Assembly (NCBI GenBank): GCA_017514685.1
Contig: JAFWJN010000043.1
Location: 99,167-141,065 of the forward strand
Direction of reading: 5' to 3'
Origin: Clostridia bacterium
GTDB taxonomy: Bacteria; Bacillota; Clostridia; Christensenellales; CAG-138
DNA length: 41,899 nucleotides
Within the stretch, counting starts at the first letter, position 1; each line of letters starts with the position of its first letter. Of the stretch, positions 8,323-16,194 are shown piece by piece. The notes below the pieces were generated by a model. That model did no database searches, was not told the origin of the DNA, and saw only the letters and a list, made by a program, of their open reading frames with translations. A program made the translations under genes and the position numbers.

Positions 8323-9353
8323 GCGGATGGATTGATGCGCATATCCATTCGTTCGGAGATGCGGATTCGCTGGCGGAACTTGATGCGATCGAGAAGAGGT
8401 TCGGATATACGGAAGCGAACTTTCTGAGCGTGGAAGGTATGGATGACGCAGCGCAGAATGCGCTGGCGATTGCGTGGAAACTTTCCGGAACCGGACATTA
8501 TGCTTTCGGAGGACTGCATCACCGCTTTGCGTATGATTCCGCTGAAGAAGCGCAGCGCCTGTATGATATCGGCTTTGACGGAATCAAGATGATCGAGAAC
8601 AAACCGACGGAACGGTTTAGGCTCGGACTCGCTCAGGATGCCCCGTTCTTTAGCGGGATGTATCGCACTGCGGAAAAACTGGGTATGCCGTTGTTGGTTC
8701 ATATCAACGATCCCAGAGTTTTTTGGGATGAGGAACAGATCCCGGCGTGGGCAAAGGATGCAGGCTATTATTGCGGAGGACCAGGAAGGGCCAGCTTTGA
8801 GCAGATTCTGAAGGAATCCCTGCATGTGCTGGAATGTTATCCGAAACTGCAGATCTGCTTTGCACATTTTCTGTTTCTTTCGGATGATCACGATCTGCTC
8901 CGGACGCTGATGGATACCTATCCGAATCTGTGGCTGGATGTAACAGCCGGTACGGAAATGTATCCGAATTTCGCATCGAGACCGGAGCTGTGGAGACAGT
9001 TCTTTGAGGATTATCAGGATCGCATTCTGTACGGAACAGACAACGTGACCCCGATGAACGATGAGGACGAACGTATTGCTGAAGTTCTGAATAACCTTGA
9101 ACGGAAGTTTTTCACGAGTTCAGAAGCAATTCCGCTGTGGGACCAGACGCTATGCGGACTAGGAGTGCCGGAGCCGGTCACTCGAAAACTGACGGAACAG
9201 AATTTTCGGTGTTTTGCAGGTGAAACTCCTCGTAAGATTGATCGTAATCAAGCTAAGGCATATCTGAAAGAAAGACTCGACAATCCTGGTTATTGCCTGT
9301 CCGGAAGAGAGCGGAAGATTATAGCAGATGTCATCGAAATCATGCTTGTTTAA
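8319..9353 (+). CDS. Amidohydrolase-2 (TIM-barrel metal-dependent hydrolase), substrate unknown
   Basis: The 344-residue product has the amidohydrolase metal site: His8 and His10 in DAHIH, a barrel histidine in LLVHIND near residue 127, one in CFAHF near 188, and the final metal-binding Asp in YGTDN near 243. This pattern is typical of the amidohydrolase_2 group, which contains lactonases, decarboxylases and other hydrolases. It is the third gene of the mannoside operon and starts within the isomerase stop (ATGA). A sugar-lactonase role or removal of an aglycone is conceivable, but the sequence does not decide. No export signal is seen. Confidence 0.8.
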   Translation: MSGWIDAHIHSFGDADSLAELDAIEKRFGYTEANFLSVEGMDDAAQNALAIAWKLSGTGHYAFGGLHHRFAYDSAEEAQRLYDIGFDGIKMIENKPTERFRLGLAQDAPFFSGMYRTAEKLGMPLLVHINDPRVFWDEEQIPAWAKDAGYYCGGPGRASFEQILKESLHVLECYPKLQICFAHFLFLSDDHDLLRTLMDTYPNLWLDVTAGTEMYPNFASRPELWRQFFEDYQDRILYGTDNVTPMNDEDERIAEVLNNLERKFFTSSEAIPLWDQTLCGLGVPEPVTRKLTEQNFRCFAGETPRKIDRNQAKAYLKERLDNPGYCLSGRERKIIADVIEIMLV

Positions 9354-9374
9354 ATATGCATTATTCGATATAAT
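9346..9374 (+). promoter_or_regulatory. Promoter for the LacI-ROK unit
   Basis: TTGTTT at 9346-9351 and a perfect TATAAT at 9369-9374 are 17 bases apart. The -35 lies inside the last codons of the amidohydrolase gene. The -10 is strong and the -35 weak (3 of 6). It lies about 42 bases before the LacI ATG. Confidence 0.6.
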
Positions 9375-9415
9375 CTTTATCAAAATCAAAACAATGATAT
9401 AAGGAAGATTGCCAT

Positions 9416-10411
9416 ATGCAGAAGACTATTTCCATGAAAGAAATATCCGAGAAAGCGGATGTCTCGATCGCGACTGTTTCCCGCGTGATCAATAAAAACG
9501 GACGGTATTCAAAGGAAACGGAAGAACGTGTTCTGCGTGTAATAGCCGAGAATAATTACCAGCCGAATCCGATAGCGCAGGGGCTTCGTGCCCAGCATAT
9601 GAAGAATGTCGGCATTCTGGTACCGGATATCAAAAATGAGTTTTTCACAAAGCTGATCTATGCGATTGAACGGAATCTGTTTGAAGCGGGTTATGAAACA
9701 TTTGTCTGCAATACAGACGAAGATGAAACGATCGAAAAGCGGCATTTGCAGATGATGCAGAGCCAAAAGGTGTGCGGCCTGGTTTTCCTTTCGGGAACGA
9801 CTCCGAAGCTGACGGTATCCATTCCGACGGTTTACATTGACCGTATCTCCACCGAGGTATCGCCCAATGCATGTATGATTACAAGCGACAATGTTACCGG
9901 AGGCTATCTGGCAACGAAAGAAATGCTGGAACAAGGAGCAAGGCGTATTCTGCATATGACAAGCAGCAAGGCTGTTTCCTGCTATGCGGAACGCTGCGAA
10001 GGGTATCGGAAAGCACTCAAGGAGTTTGGGCTGACATCGAAAGATGAACTGATCGCTACGCTGGATGAACTGCATTATCAGAATGCATACGATAAGATGA
10101 ATTTGCTGCTGGATGAGGGAATCTCATTTGACGGTGTGTTTGCGGGTTCAGACTGGCTGGCAATGGGGTGTTATCAGGCTATGAAGGAACATGGTATCCG
10201 CATTCCCGAAGACGTGCTGTTGGCGGGATACGATGATATTTCCATCACTTCATTCAATGCTGTTCCGATCACGACCATTCATCAGCAGGTTACTGAAATG
10301 GGACAGCTGGTCGCAAAGAATCTGATCGCTACAATCAAGGGGGAAGCACCCCAAAAAGAACCGATTCGGGTTCCGGTCTATTTAGTACCGAGAAAATCGA
10401 CACGTAAATAA
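9416..10411 (+). CDS. LacI family transcriptional regulator
   Basis: The 331-residue product has the LacI helix-turn-helix at its N-terminus (SMKEISEKADVSIATVSRVIN, split across residues 6-26) and the hinge-helix sequence NPIAQGLR near residues 52-59. The sugar-binding core begins at VGILVPDIKNEFF near 65 and includes YDDISITSFNAVPITTIHQ near 277. This is full length for the family. It lies between the mannoside operon and the sugar kinase, so regulation of one or both by a sugar or sugar phosphate is likely. AAGGAAG about nine bases upstream serves as the ribosome binding site. Confidence 0.93.
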   Translation: MQKTISMKEISEKADVSIATVSRVINKNGRYSKETEERVLRVIAENNYQPNPIAQGLRAQHMKNVGILVPDIKNEFFTKLIYAIERNLFEAGYETFVCNTDEDETIEKRHLQMMQSQKVCGLVFLSGTTPKLTVSIPTVYIDRISTEVSPNACMITSDNVTGGYLATKEMLEQGARRILHMTSSKAVSCYAERCEGYRKALKEFGLTSKDELIATLDELHYQNAYDKMNLLLDEGISFDGVFAGSDWLAMGCYQAMKEHGIRIPEDVLLAGYDDISITSFNAVPITTIHQQVTEMGQLVAKNLIATIKGEAPQKEPIRVPVYLVPRKSTRK

Positions 10412-10439
10412 TATTTTTCGATCCTTGTCAGGAGGACCT

Positions 10440-11354
10440 ATGCAACAGAAAGAAGTTTTGCTATGTATGGATATCGGCGGGACCAACTGCCGAATGGGAC
10501 TGTGCGATCGGGACTATGCGCTGTGCGAGAAGAAAATCGTATCGACGGAGCAGCTGATCGAGCAGGGCTTTGCGACGGAACTTGTTGCACTGATCCGCAG
10601 TTTTCTTTCACAATATCAGAAAATGTATACGGTAAGAGGAATATCCCTCGGGTTTCCGGCAACCATTGACCGTGAGAAGCGCATCGTGCTGCAGGCACCT
10701 GCGATTCCGGGAGTCGACGGCTTCGCTGCCTGCGATTTGCTGGAAAAAGAATTTGAACTGCCGGTCTTCCTTGAAAAAGATGTCATCCATCTGATGCGGT
10801 ATGATCTCAATGATCTGCGGCTTCCCCTTGAGGGGCTTCTGATTGGCATTTATTTCGGAACCGGCATCGGAAATGCGATTTTTTGGAATGGAAAACCATA
10901 TGCCGGCCGCAATGGAGTAGCGGGAGAACTCGGGCACATTCCCCAGATGAACAATCTTCGGTCCTGCAGCTGTGGAAACATTGGCTGCCTGGAACCATTT
11001 GGAGGCGGAAAACGGCTGACGGAACTCTGTCAGACGGAGTTTGCGGATACCCCGGTCAAAACTGTTTATCGGGAACATCTCTTTGCAAAGTCCGTCCAGC
11101 AGCAAATTGACGCAATGGCGATTGCTGTTGCGACAGAGGTCAACATCCTTGACCCGGATTGTGTTGTTCTGGGAGGCGGGCTGCTGCAAATGGAAGGATT
11201 CCCCGTGGAACAATTGGAAACAAGAATCCGCAGCTACGTGCGCAAGCCTTATCCCGAACGGAATCTGCGGCTGGTATATTCCAAGCCGAATCAGGAGAAC
11301 GGGATCATCGGCGCAGGTATCTGCGGCTGGGAAAAGCTCAGTTATTCAGTTTGA
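10440..11354 (+). CDS. ROK family sugar kinase
   Basis: The 304-residue product has the ATP-binding loop DIGGTNCRMG near residues 11-20 and the ROK zinc signature, with a His in GELGHIP and then CSCGNIGCLE near residues 180-190. The ROK family includes glucokinase, fructokinase, allokinase and N-acetylmannosamine kinase. Following a mannose isomerase operon and a LacI gene, fructokinase or mannokinase is the best guess but unproven. The ATG at 10440 is preceded by AGGAGG with four bases between; an in-frame TTG at 10425 lies ahead of that site and is not used. Its 3' end overlaps the 3' end of the activase gene on the other strand by 13 bases. Confidence 0.88.
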   Translation: MQQKEVLLCMDIGGTNCRMGLCDRDYALCEKKIVSTEQLIEQGFATELVALIRSFLSQYQKMYTVRGISLGFPATIDREKRIVLQAPAIPGVDGFAACDLLEKEFELPVFLEKDVIHLMRYDLNDLRLPLEGLLIGIYFGTGIGNAIFWNGKPYAGRNGVAGELGHIPQMNNLRSCSCGNIGCLEPFGGGKRLTELCQTEFADTPVKTVYREHLFAKSVQQQIDAMAIAVATEVNILDPDCVVLGGGLLQMEGFPVEQLETRIRSYVRKPYPERNLRLVYSKPNQENGIIGAGICGWEKLSYSV

Positions 11355-12220
11355 TCCAGCATCGAGTGCCAAAGGGCAATCTGCTCTTTGGAGGGCGAAG
11401 GAAGGGAAGCAAGCGTGTTGACAAGACCGGTTCCTGCCCACTTTGATACACCGATCGTGTGATACGGCAGGATTTCGACTTTTTCAATACAGGTATACTG
11501 CTGCTTTAAATCTCTGATGAAAGCGAAAAATGCTGCGTTGTCCTGAAATCCGGGGATGATAGGCAAGCGTAAAAAGACGCGTTTGCGTGCCTTTTCAAGA
11601 GAGGAGAGCGTCTTTCTCCAGAGTGAAAAATCTCCTTTTGTCCACTGAGCGAATTTGACTTCATCATCCGCTTTGCAGTCAAGCAAAAACAGGTCCGTGA
11701 GAGGAAGAATGTTTTTGAGCACGTCCGGGAGAATGCATCCGTTGGTTTCCAGCGCGGTATGAAGACCGTAACTGCGGCTTTTTTGGAGCAATTCTTCCAG
11801 AAATGCCGGCTGAACGGTCGGTTCTCCGCCGGTAAAGGTTACACCGCCGCCGCTGGCTTCATAATAGGCGCGATCACGCAGGACGATCTCCATCACTTCA
11901 TCTGCTGTCATTTCACGGCCTGAGATCTTCAGAGCCCGCTGCGGACAAACCGGGACACATTTTCCGCATGCAGTGCAGCCCGATGCTTGAAGCCTGTGGC
12001 TGTTTGCTTCAACAATATGCACCTGGTTCGGACAGACAGCGGAGCAGGAGCCGCACTTTGTACACAGGGAAGGCAGAAGTTCAATCTGCGGCTGCATGGA
12101 AAAGGATTCCGGATTATGACACCAGGGACAGCGCAGGTTGCAGCCCTTCAAAAAAACGGAAGTGCGGATGCCAGGCCCGTCATGATAAGAGCTGCGAGCA
12201 ATATCAAAAACGATTCCCAT
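11342..12220 (-). CDS. Glycyl radical enzyme activating protein (radical SAM)
   Basis: The 292-residue radical SAM enzyme installs the glycyl radical on the adjacent enzyme. The SAM cluster motif is Cys27, Cys31 and Cys34 (CNLRCPWC). An inserted ferredoxin-like domain carries two further 4Fe-4S motifs, Cys53/56/59/63 and Cys82/85/88/92, as in activases of glycerol dehydratase-type rather than pyruvate formate-lyase. GGGVTFTGGEP follows near residue 128. I start at the ATG at 12220, with GGAGGT six bases upstream; the reading frame continues open to 12277 without a better start. It is transcribed away from its presumed partner at 12301. Its 3' end overlaps the ROK gene. Confidence 0.93.
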   Translation of the reverse strand: MGIVFDIARSSYHDGPGIRTSVFLKGCNLRCPWCHNPESFSMQPQIELLPSLCTKCGSCSAVCPNQVHIVEANSHRLQASGCTACGKCVPVCPQRALKISGREMTADEVMEIVLRDRAYYEASGGGVTFTGGEPTVQPAFLEELLQKSRSYGLHTALETNGCILPDVLKNILPLTDLFLLDCKADDEVKFAQWTKGDFSLWRKTLSSLEKARKRVFLRLPIIPGFQDNAAFFAFIRDLKQQYTCIEKVEILPYHTIGVSKWAGTGLVNTLASLPSPSKEQIALWHSMLDQTE

Positions 12221-12247
12221 GCCTACACCTCCATAATTGATGCAGAC

Positions 12248-12276
12248 ATTATAACAAAGTTTACAGTCCTTGTCCA
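12248..12276 (-). promoter_or_regulatory. Extended -10 promoter for the activase gene
   Basis: Reading the minus strand, TGGACA (12271-12276) is followed after 17 bases by TATAAT (12248-12253), with TGT directly before the -10. The -35 matches 5 of 6 and the -10 is perfect. It sits about 30 bases ahead of the activase ATG. Confidence 0.75.
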
Positions 12277-12300
12277 CACGGCCTGAAGGAGAGGCTAGTT

Positions 12301-14469
12301 ATGACTTTTTATTCTTATTTGAAAGAGTTCACGGAAACATATCAAAGACATCAGACGGAAGATGTATCCCTGCGGGAGGCTTATTGCATAGCGGTGCAGA
12401 GCCGCTATGAATTTGTGCCGATGCAGCCGGAAGATTTGCTTGCAGGACGCAAGCGCGTTCTGCCTGTAGGTTTTTCCAACGAACCGCTTTTAGGACGCAG
12501 TGTCAGCTGGTTTTACGATGAGCCCCGCGCAATGCAGGCTCTGGAAGCCGATGGAGCGAGTGAGGAGGAAATCGCGGAAGCAAAGCGCATGCTTTCCTTC
12601 TGGTCGACTCAGGAAACGCGTAAAAATCTGCGGCAGGCTTATCCGGATGATATCAAGGAAGCCATGCCGGAAGATATATATTGGGAGCATAGCGAGGTAG
12701 CTTTTCCGCTGTACCGTATAGTTGGCGCCTATCTTGACTATGAAACCCTGCTGAAACTGGGAATAGGCGGTTTAAAGAAACGCATTCTGTCCTACCCGCA
12801 GAATGATTTTTATCGAGGCTGCATCATTGCTCTGGATGCTTTGTCCGATGTCGCAAGGCGCTATGCGCAAGAAGCGTTTGCCAGCGGTAAAGCGGAGTTG
12901 TCGGACGCGCTGATGAGAATTGCAACCGAAGCGCCGCAGACTTTTCTGGAAGCGATCCAGCTCCACTGGCTGTACAGTCTGATATCCGGTGTTCTGAATT
13001 ACGGCCGTATGGATGACGATCTTGGCCTGTTTTTGGAACGGGATCTGGAAAACAACAGAATCACAGAAACACAGGCGACAGAGATTCTATGCAGCCTGTG
13101 GCGTCTGGTAGATGCCAGAAAAACGGTATTTCACGGGCGCATCATTATCGGCGGGCGTGGACGCAAAAACGAAGCTGCCGCAGATCGCTTTGCAATGCTG
13201 GCGATAGAGGCTTCCCGTGTTGTGGCGGAAGCAGAACCTCAGCTGTCTCTGCGCTTTTATGAAGGACAGAATCCGCAGCTGATGAAAAAAGCTATGGATG
13301 TGATCGGCGATGGCAAAGTCTATCCGATGCTCTACAATGACGACGTCAATATTCCTTCTGTGGAAAAGGCCTTCAAGGTTCCGCATGAGGAGGCGGAGCA
13401 ATACTGCTTTTTCGGATGCGGTGAGTATGTTATTAACCATAAAAGCATCGGATCGCCGAATGGAATTATCAATCTGCTGAAAGCTCTGGAAATTACATTG
13501 TTTAACGGATGGGACATGCTGGACAGCAAACCCCGAGGGAAACGGTTCGGCAATTTTGAAACCTTTGCAACGTTTGAAGACTTTTATGCGGCGTACCGTG
13601 AACAGCTGGCTTACTATATCGATAAACTTGCCCGACAGCAGGAGCAGGAATATCTGCACTGCGCAAAAGTCGGTTCGTTCCTCTTTATTTCGATGCTGAT
13701 GGATGACTGCCTTGCACGGGGGAAAAGCCTTCTTGACGGAGGGGTGCGGTATTTGGGAGGAACTCTCGAGACCTATGGCAACATCAACACCTCCAATGCG
13801 CTGTACGCAATCAAAACACTGGTATTTGAACAAAAGCGCATTGCGCCGAAAACTCTGCTTGCCGCTTTAGAAGCAGACTTCGCGGGATATGAGGAAGTAC
13901 GCAATTTGCTGTGGTCCGCACCGAAATACGGCAACGATCATGACGGCGTGGACGCTCTTGCAGCAGACCTTCATGAATATGTCTGCAATACTGTCCGCAA
14001 TCAGCATACCGGCATGCATTCCTATATGGTTGTCATTATCAATAATGAGGCGAATACCGTTCTGGGACGGTTTACCGGGGCGTCTGCGGATGGCCGCTGT
14101 GCGCGCCAGCCTATGGCAAATGCAAACAATCCCGCTGGAGGAACCGATCAGAACGGCGTGACCGCTATGCTTAATTCGCTTGTGAAACTGCGGACCGATA
14201 TTCATGCGGGTGCAGTTCAGAATATGACTTTTTCACCGGAGCTGTTTAACGAAAACCGTCCGATATTGGAGGCGCTTCTTCGAACCTATTTTCAAAACGG
14301 TGGTCAGCAGTGCATGATCAATGTGCTGAACCGTGGGGATTTAGAGGATGCAATTGCACATCCGGAACGGCATCAGAGCCTGTTGGTGAGGGTTGGAGGG
14401 TTTTCAGCCCGGTTTGTAACTTTATCGCCTGATGTACAGCGAGAGATTGCTTCACGAACTCTTTACTGA
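12301..14469 (+). CDS. Glycyl radical enzyme of unassigned function (dehydratase/lyase type)
   Basis: The 722-residue protein has the glycyl radical loop RVGGFSARF near its C-terminus, with the radical residue expected at Gly700. The thiyl-radical cysteine is Cys373 in FFGCGEY. Cys373 is followed by Glu375, giving the Cys-x-Glu arrangement of glycerol, propanediol and hydroxyproline dehydratases and related C-X lyases rather than the Cys-Cys of pyruvate formate-lyase. A GRMDD segment near residue 237 matches the family's GR(M/F)DQ region, with Asp in place of Gln. At 722 residues it is short of the 780-850 usual for the family. AAGGAG precedes the ATG, and I see no clear promoter of its own. 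The GH2 gene follows after 12 bases. The substrate is unknown; a sugar-derived polyol or acid, or a glycan aglycone, is the natural guess. Confidence 0.9.
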   Translation: MTFYSYLKEFTETYQRHQTEDVSLREAYCIAVQSRYEFVPMQPEDLLAGRKRVLPVGFSNEPLLGRSVSWFYDEPRAMQALEADGASEEEIAEAKRMLSFWSTQETRKNLRQAYPDDIKEAMPEDIYWEHSEVAFPLYRIVGAYLDYETLLKLGIGGLKKRILSYPQNDFYRGCIIALDALSDVARRYAQEAFASGKAELSDALMRIATEAPQTFLEAIQLHWLYSLISGVLNYGRMDDDLGLFLERDLENNRITETQATEILCSLWRLVDARKTVFHGRIIIGGRGRKNEAAADRFAMLAIEASRVVAEAEPQLSLRFYEGQNPQLMKKAMDVIGDGKVYPMLYNDDVNIPSVEKAFKVPHEEAEQYCFFGCGEYVINHKSIGSPNGIINLLKALEITLFNGWDMLDSKPRGKRFGNFETFATFEDFYAAYREQLAYYIDKLARQQEQEYLHCAKVGSFLFISMLMDDCLARGKSLLDGGVRYLGGTLETYGNINTSNALYAIKTLVFEQKRIAPKTLLAALEADFAGYEEVRNLLWSAPKYGNDHDGVDALAADLHEYVCNTVRNQHTGMHSYMVVIINNEANTVLGRFTGASADGRCARQPMANANNPAGGTDQNGVTAMLNSLVKLRTDIHAGAVQNMTFSPELFNENRPILEALLRTYFQNGGQQCMINVLNRGDLEDAIAHPERHQSLLVRVGGFSARFVTLSPDVQREIASRTLY

Positions 14470-14481
14470 GGAGAGAACAAC

Positions 14482-16194
14482 ATGGACCGTCAGATTGCAG
14501 ATTATCCGCGCCCGCTTCTGTACCGTAAGGATTGGACGAACCTAAATGGAGAATGGGATTTTGCTTTTGATGACGAGAACATCGGACTGTCGGAAGGCTG
14601 GCAGTCCGGCTTTGAACCAGGCCGTTCGATTTGCGTGCCTTTCTCATATGAAACGAAGGCAAGCGGTATCGGGGATGAGACCGTACATGAGACAGTCTGG
14701 TATCAGAAACGGATTTCAACGGAAACCGTAGCGGAAACCGAAACGGTCCTGTTGCATTTTGAGGGCTGCGATTATCGGGCGTCCGTTTACGCGAACGGCA
14801 TTCTGTTGGGAACCCATACGGGCGGGTATGCCCGCTTTTCTTTCGACCTCGCTCCAGCTTTGCCGGCAAAAGAAGTTCTTCTGGTCATACGGGCTGAAGA
14901 TTCCCTGTCCCAAAAGCAGCCGCGCGGAAAACAGCGCTATAAGCCCGAAAGCTGGGGCTGCTGGTATGTGCAGACGACCGGTATCTGGAAAACGGTCTGG
15001 TATGAGCGTGTTTCCAAAGCAAGAGTCACGTCCCTGGATATTCTGCCGGATCCCGCGACGGGAGAAGTGAAATTCCTCACTTCGCAAACAGATCCCAGTG
15101 CAAAACTGTATGTTTCCGTATATGAAAATGAGCGGATGATCGCCGGGACGGAAGGAACAAAGCTTACGGTCCCTTCACCGAAACTGTGGTCGCCCAAAGA
15201 TCCGTTCCTGTATACCGTGAGAGCGGAACTGTATCTGGAAGGAAAAAGAACCGATACAGTACAGTCCTATTTCGGATTCCGTACCATCACATGGAATCAG
15301 AGCGGGCTCCAAATCAATGGATGCCGCACCTACCTGAGAATGGTGCTTGATCAGGGATACTGGCCGGACAGCGGGCTGACGCCGCCGGATACGGGCGCGC
15401 TCATAACGGATCTGGATGCGGTTGAGAGATACGGCTATAACGGGGTACGGAAACATCAGAAGATCGAAGATGAACGGTTTCTGTATCTGTGCGACATACG
15501 CGGGATTCTGGTTTTCTCCGAAATGGCGGCTGCTTACGCATATGACGAAGAAGCAGATACGGAGTTCTGCAGGCAATGGAATGAAATTGTGCTGCAGAAC
15601 CGCCGGCATCCATGCATTATCGCATGGGTTCCGTTCAATGAATCCTGGGGAGTCGGAGGAATCCGGTCAGACAAACAGCAGCAGGATTTTGTCAACCGCG
15701 TAGCAGCGATCACAAAATCACTCGATCCTCAGAGACCGGTAGTTTCCAATGACGGATGGGAGCATACGGTTTCCGATCTGGTGACCATCCATGATTATCG
15801 GGAAACCGGAGAAGAACTGTTAGCTCAGCATGGGAATGGCGATGAAGCGGTGATAAAAGGGGAACACAGTTATTCCTGGTACGGGCAAAAACTTTTTGCT
15901 GAGGGTTACTCCTATCGGAATCAGCCCCTGCTCCTGAGTGAGTACGGAGGCATCGCGATGCAGACGGAAAGCGGATGGGGATACGGAAAACAGGCAGCAG
16001 ACGAGGATGCCTTTTTGCAACGCTTTCTGGGACAAAACGAGGCAATCAGAGAAATGCCGCAATATTCCGGATTCTGCTATACGCAGCTGACGGACGTCGA
16101 GCAGGAAAAAAACGGTCTGCTGGATGCAGACCGCAGGGATAAGCTGAGTGAAGCGGGCATTGAATCCATCAGGGCATCCAATGCATCGTTTTAG
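14482..16194 (+). CDS. GH2 family beta-glycosidase
   Basis: The 570-residue product has the three classic GH2 modules: the sugar-binding jelly roll (NLNGEWDF onward), the immunoglobulin-like middle domain and the TIM barrel. The acid/base is Glu387 in VPFNESWG and the nucleophile is Glu487 in LLLSEYGG. Family members include beta-galactosidases, beta-glucuronidases, beta-mannosidases and exo-glucosaminidases. The sequence GYNGVRKHQKIEDERF near residue 320 belongs to a subgroup of small GH2 proteins without assigned specificity that I can name. No signal peptide is present. It sits 12 bases after the glycyl radical enzyme, with GAGGAGAG as ribosome binding site. Its TAG overlaps the stop codon of the opposite-strand GH13 gene. 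Confidence 0.9.
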   Translation: MDRQIADYPRPLLYRKDWTNLNGEWDFAFDDENIGLSEGWQSGFEPGRSICVPFSYETKASGIGDETVHETVWYQKRISTETVAETETVLLHFEGCDYRASVYANGILLGTHTGGYARFSFDLAPALPAKEVLLVIRAEDSLSQKQPRGKQRYKPESWGCWYVQTTGIWKTVWYERVSKARVTSLDILPDPATGEVKFLTSQTDPSAKLYVSVYENERMIAGTEGTKLTVPSPKLWSPKDPFLYTVRAELYLEGKRTDTVQSYFGFRTITWNQSGLQINGCRTYLRMVLDQGYWPDSGLTPPDTGALITDLDAVERYGYNGVRKHQKIEDERFLYLCDIRGILVFSEMAAAYAYDEEADTEFCRQWNEIVLQNRRHPCIIAWVPFNESWGVGGIRSDKQQQDFVNRVAAITKSLDPQRPVVSNDGWEHTVSDLVTIHDYRETGEELLAQHGNGDEAVIKGEHSYSWYGQKLFAEGYSYRNQPLLLSEYGGIAMQTESGWGYGKQAADEDAFLQRFLGQNEAIREMPQYSGFCYTQLTDVEQEKNGLLDADRRDKLSEAGIESIRASNASF

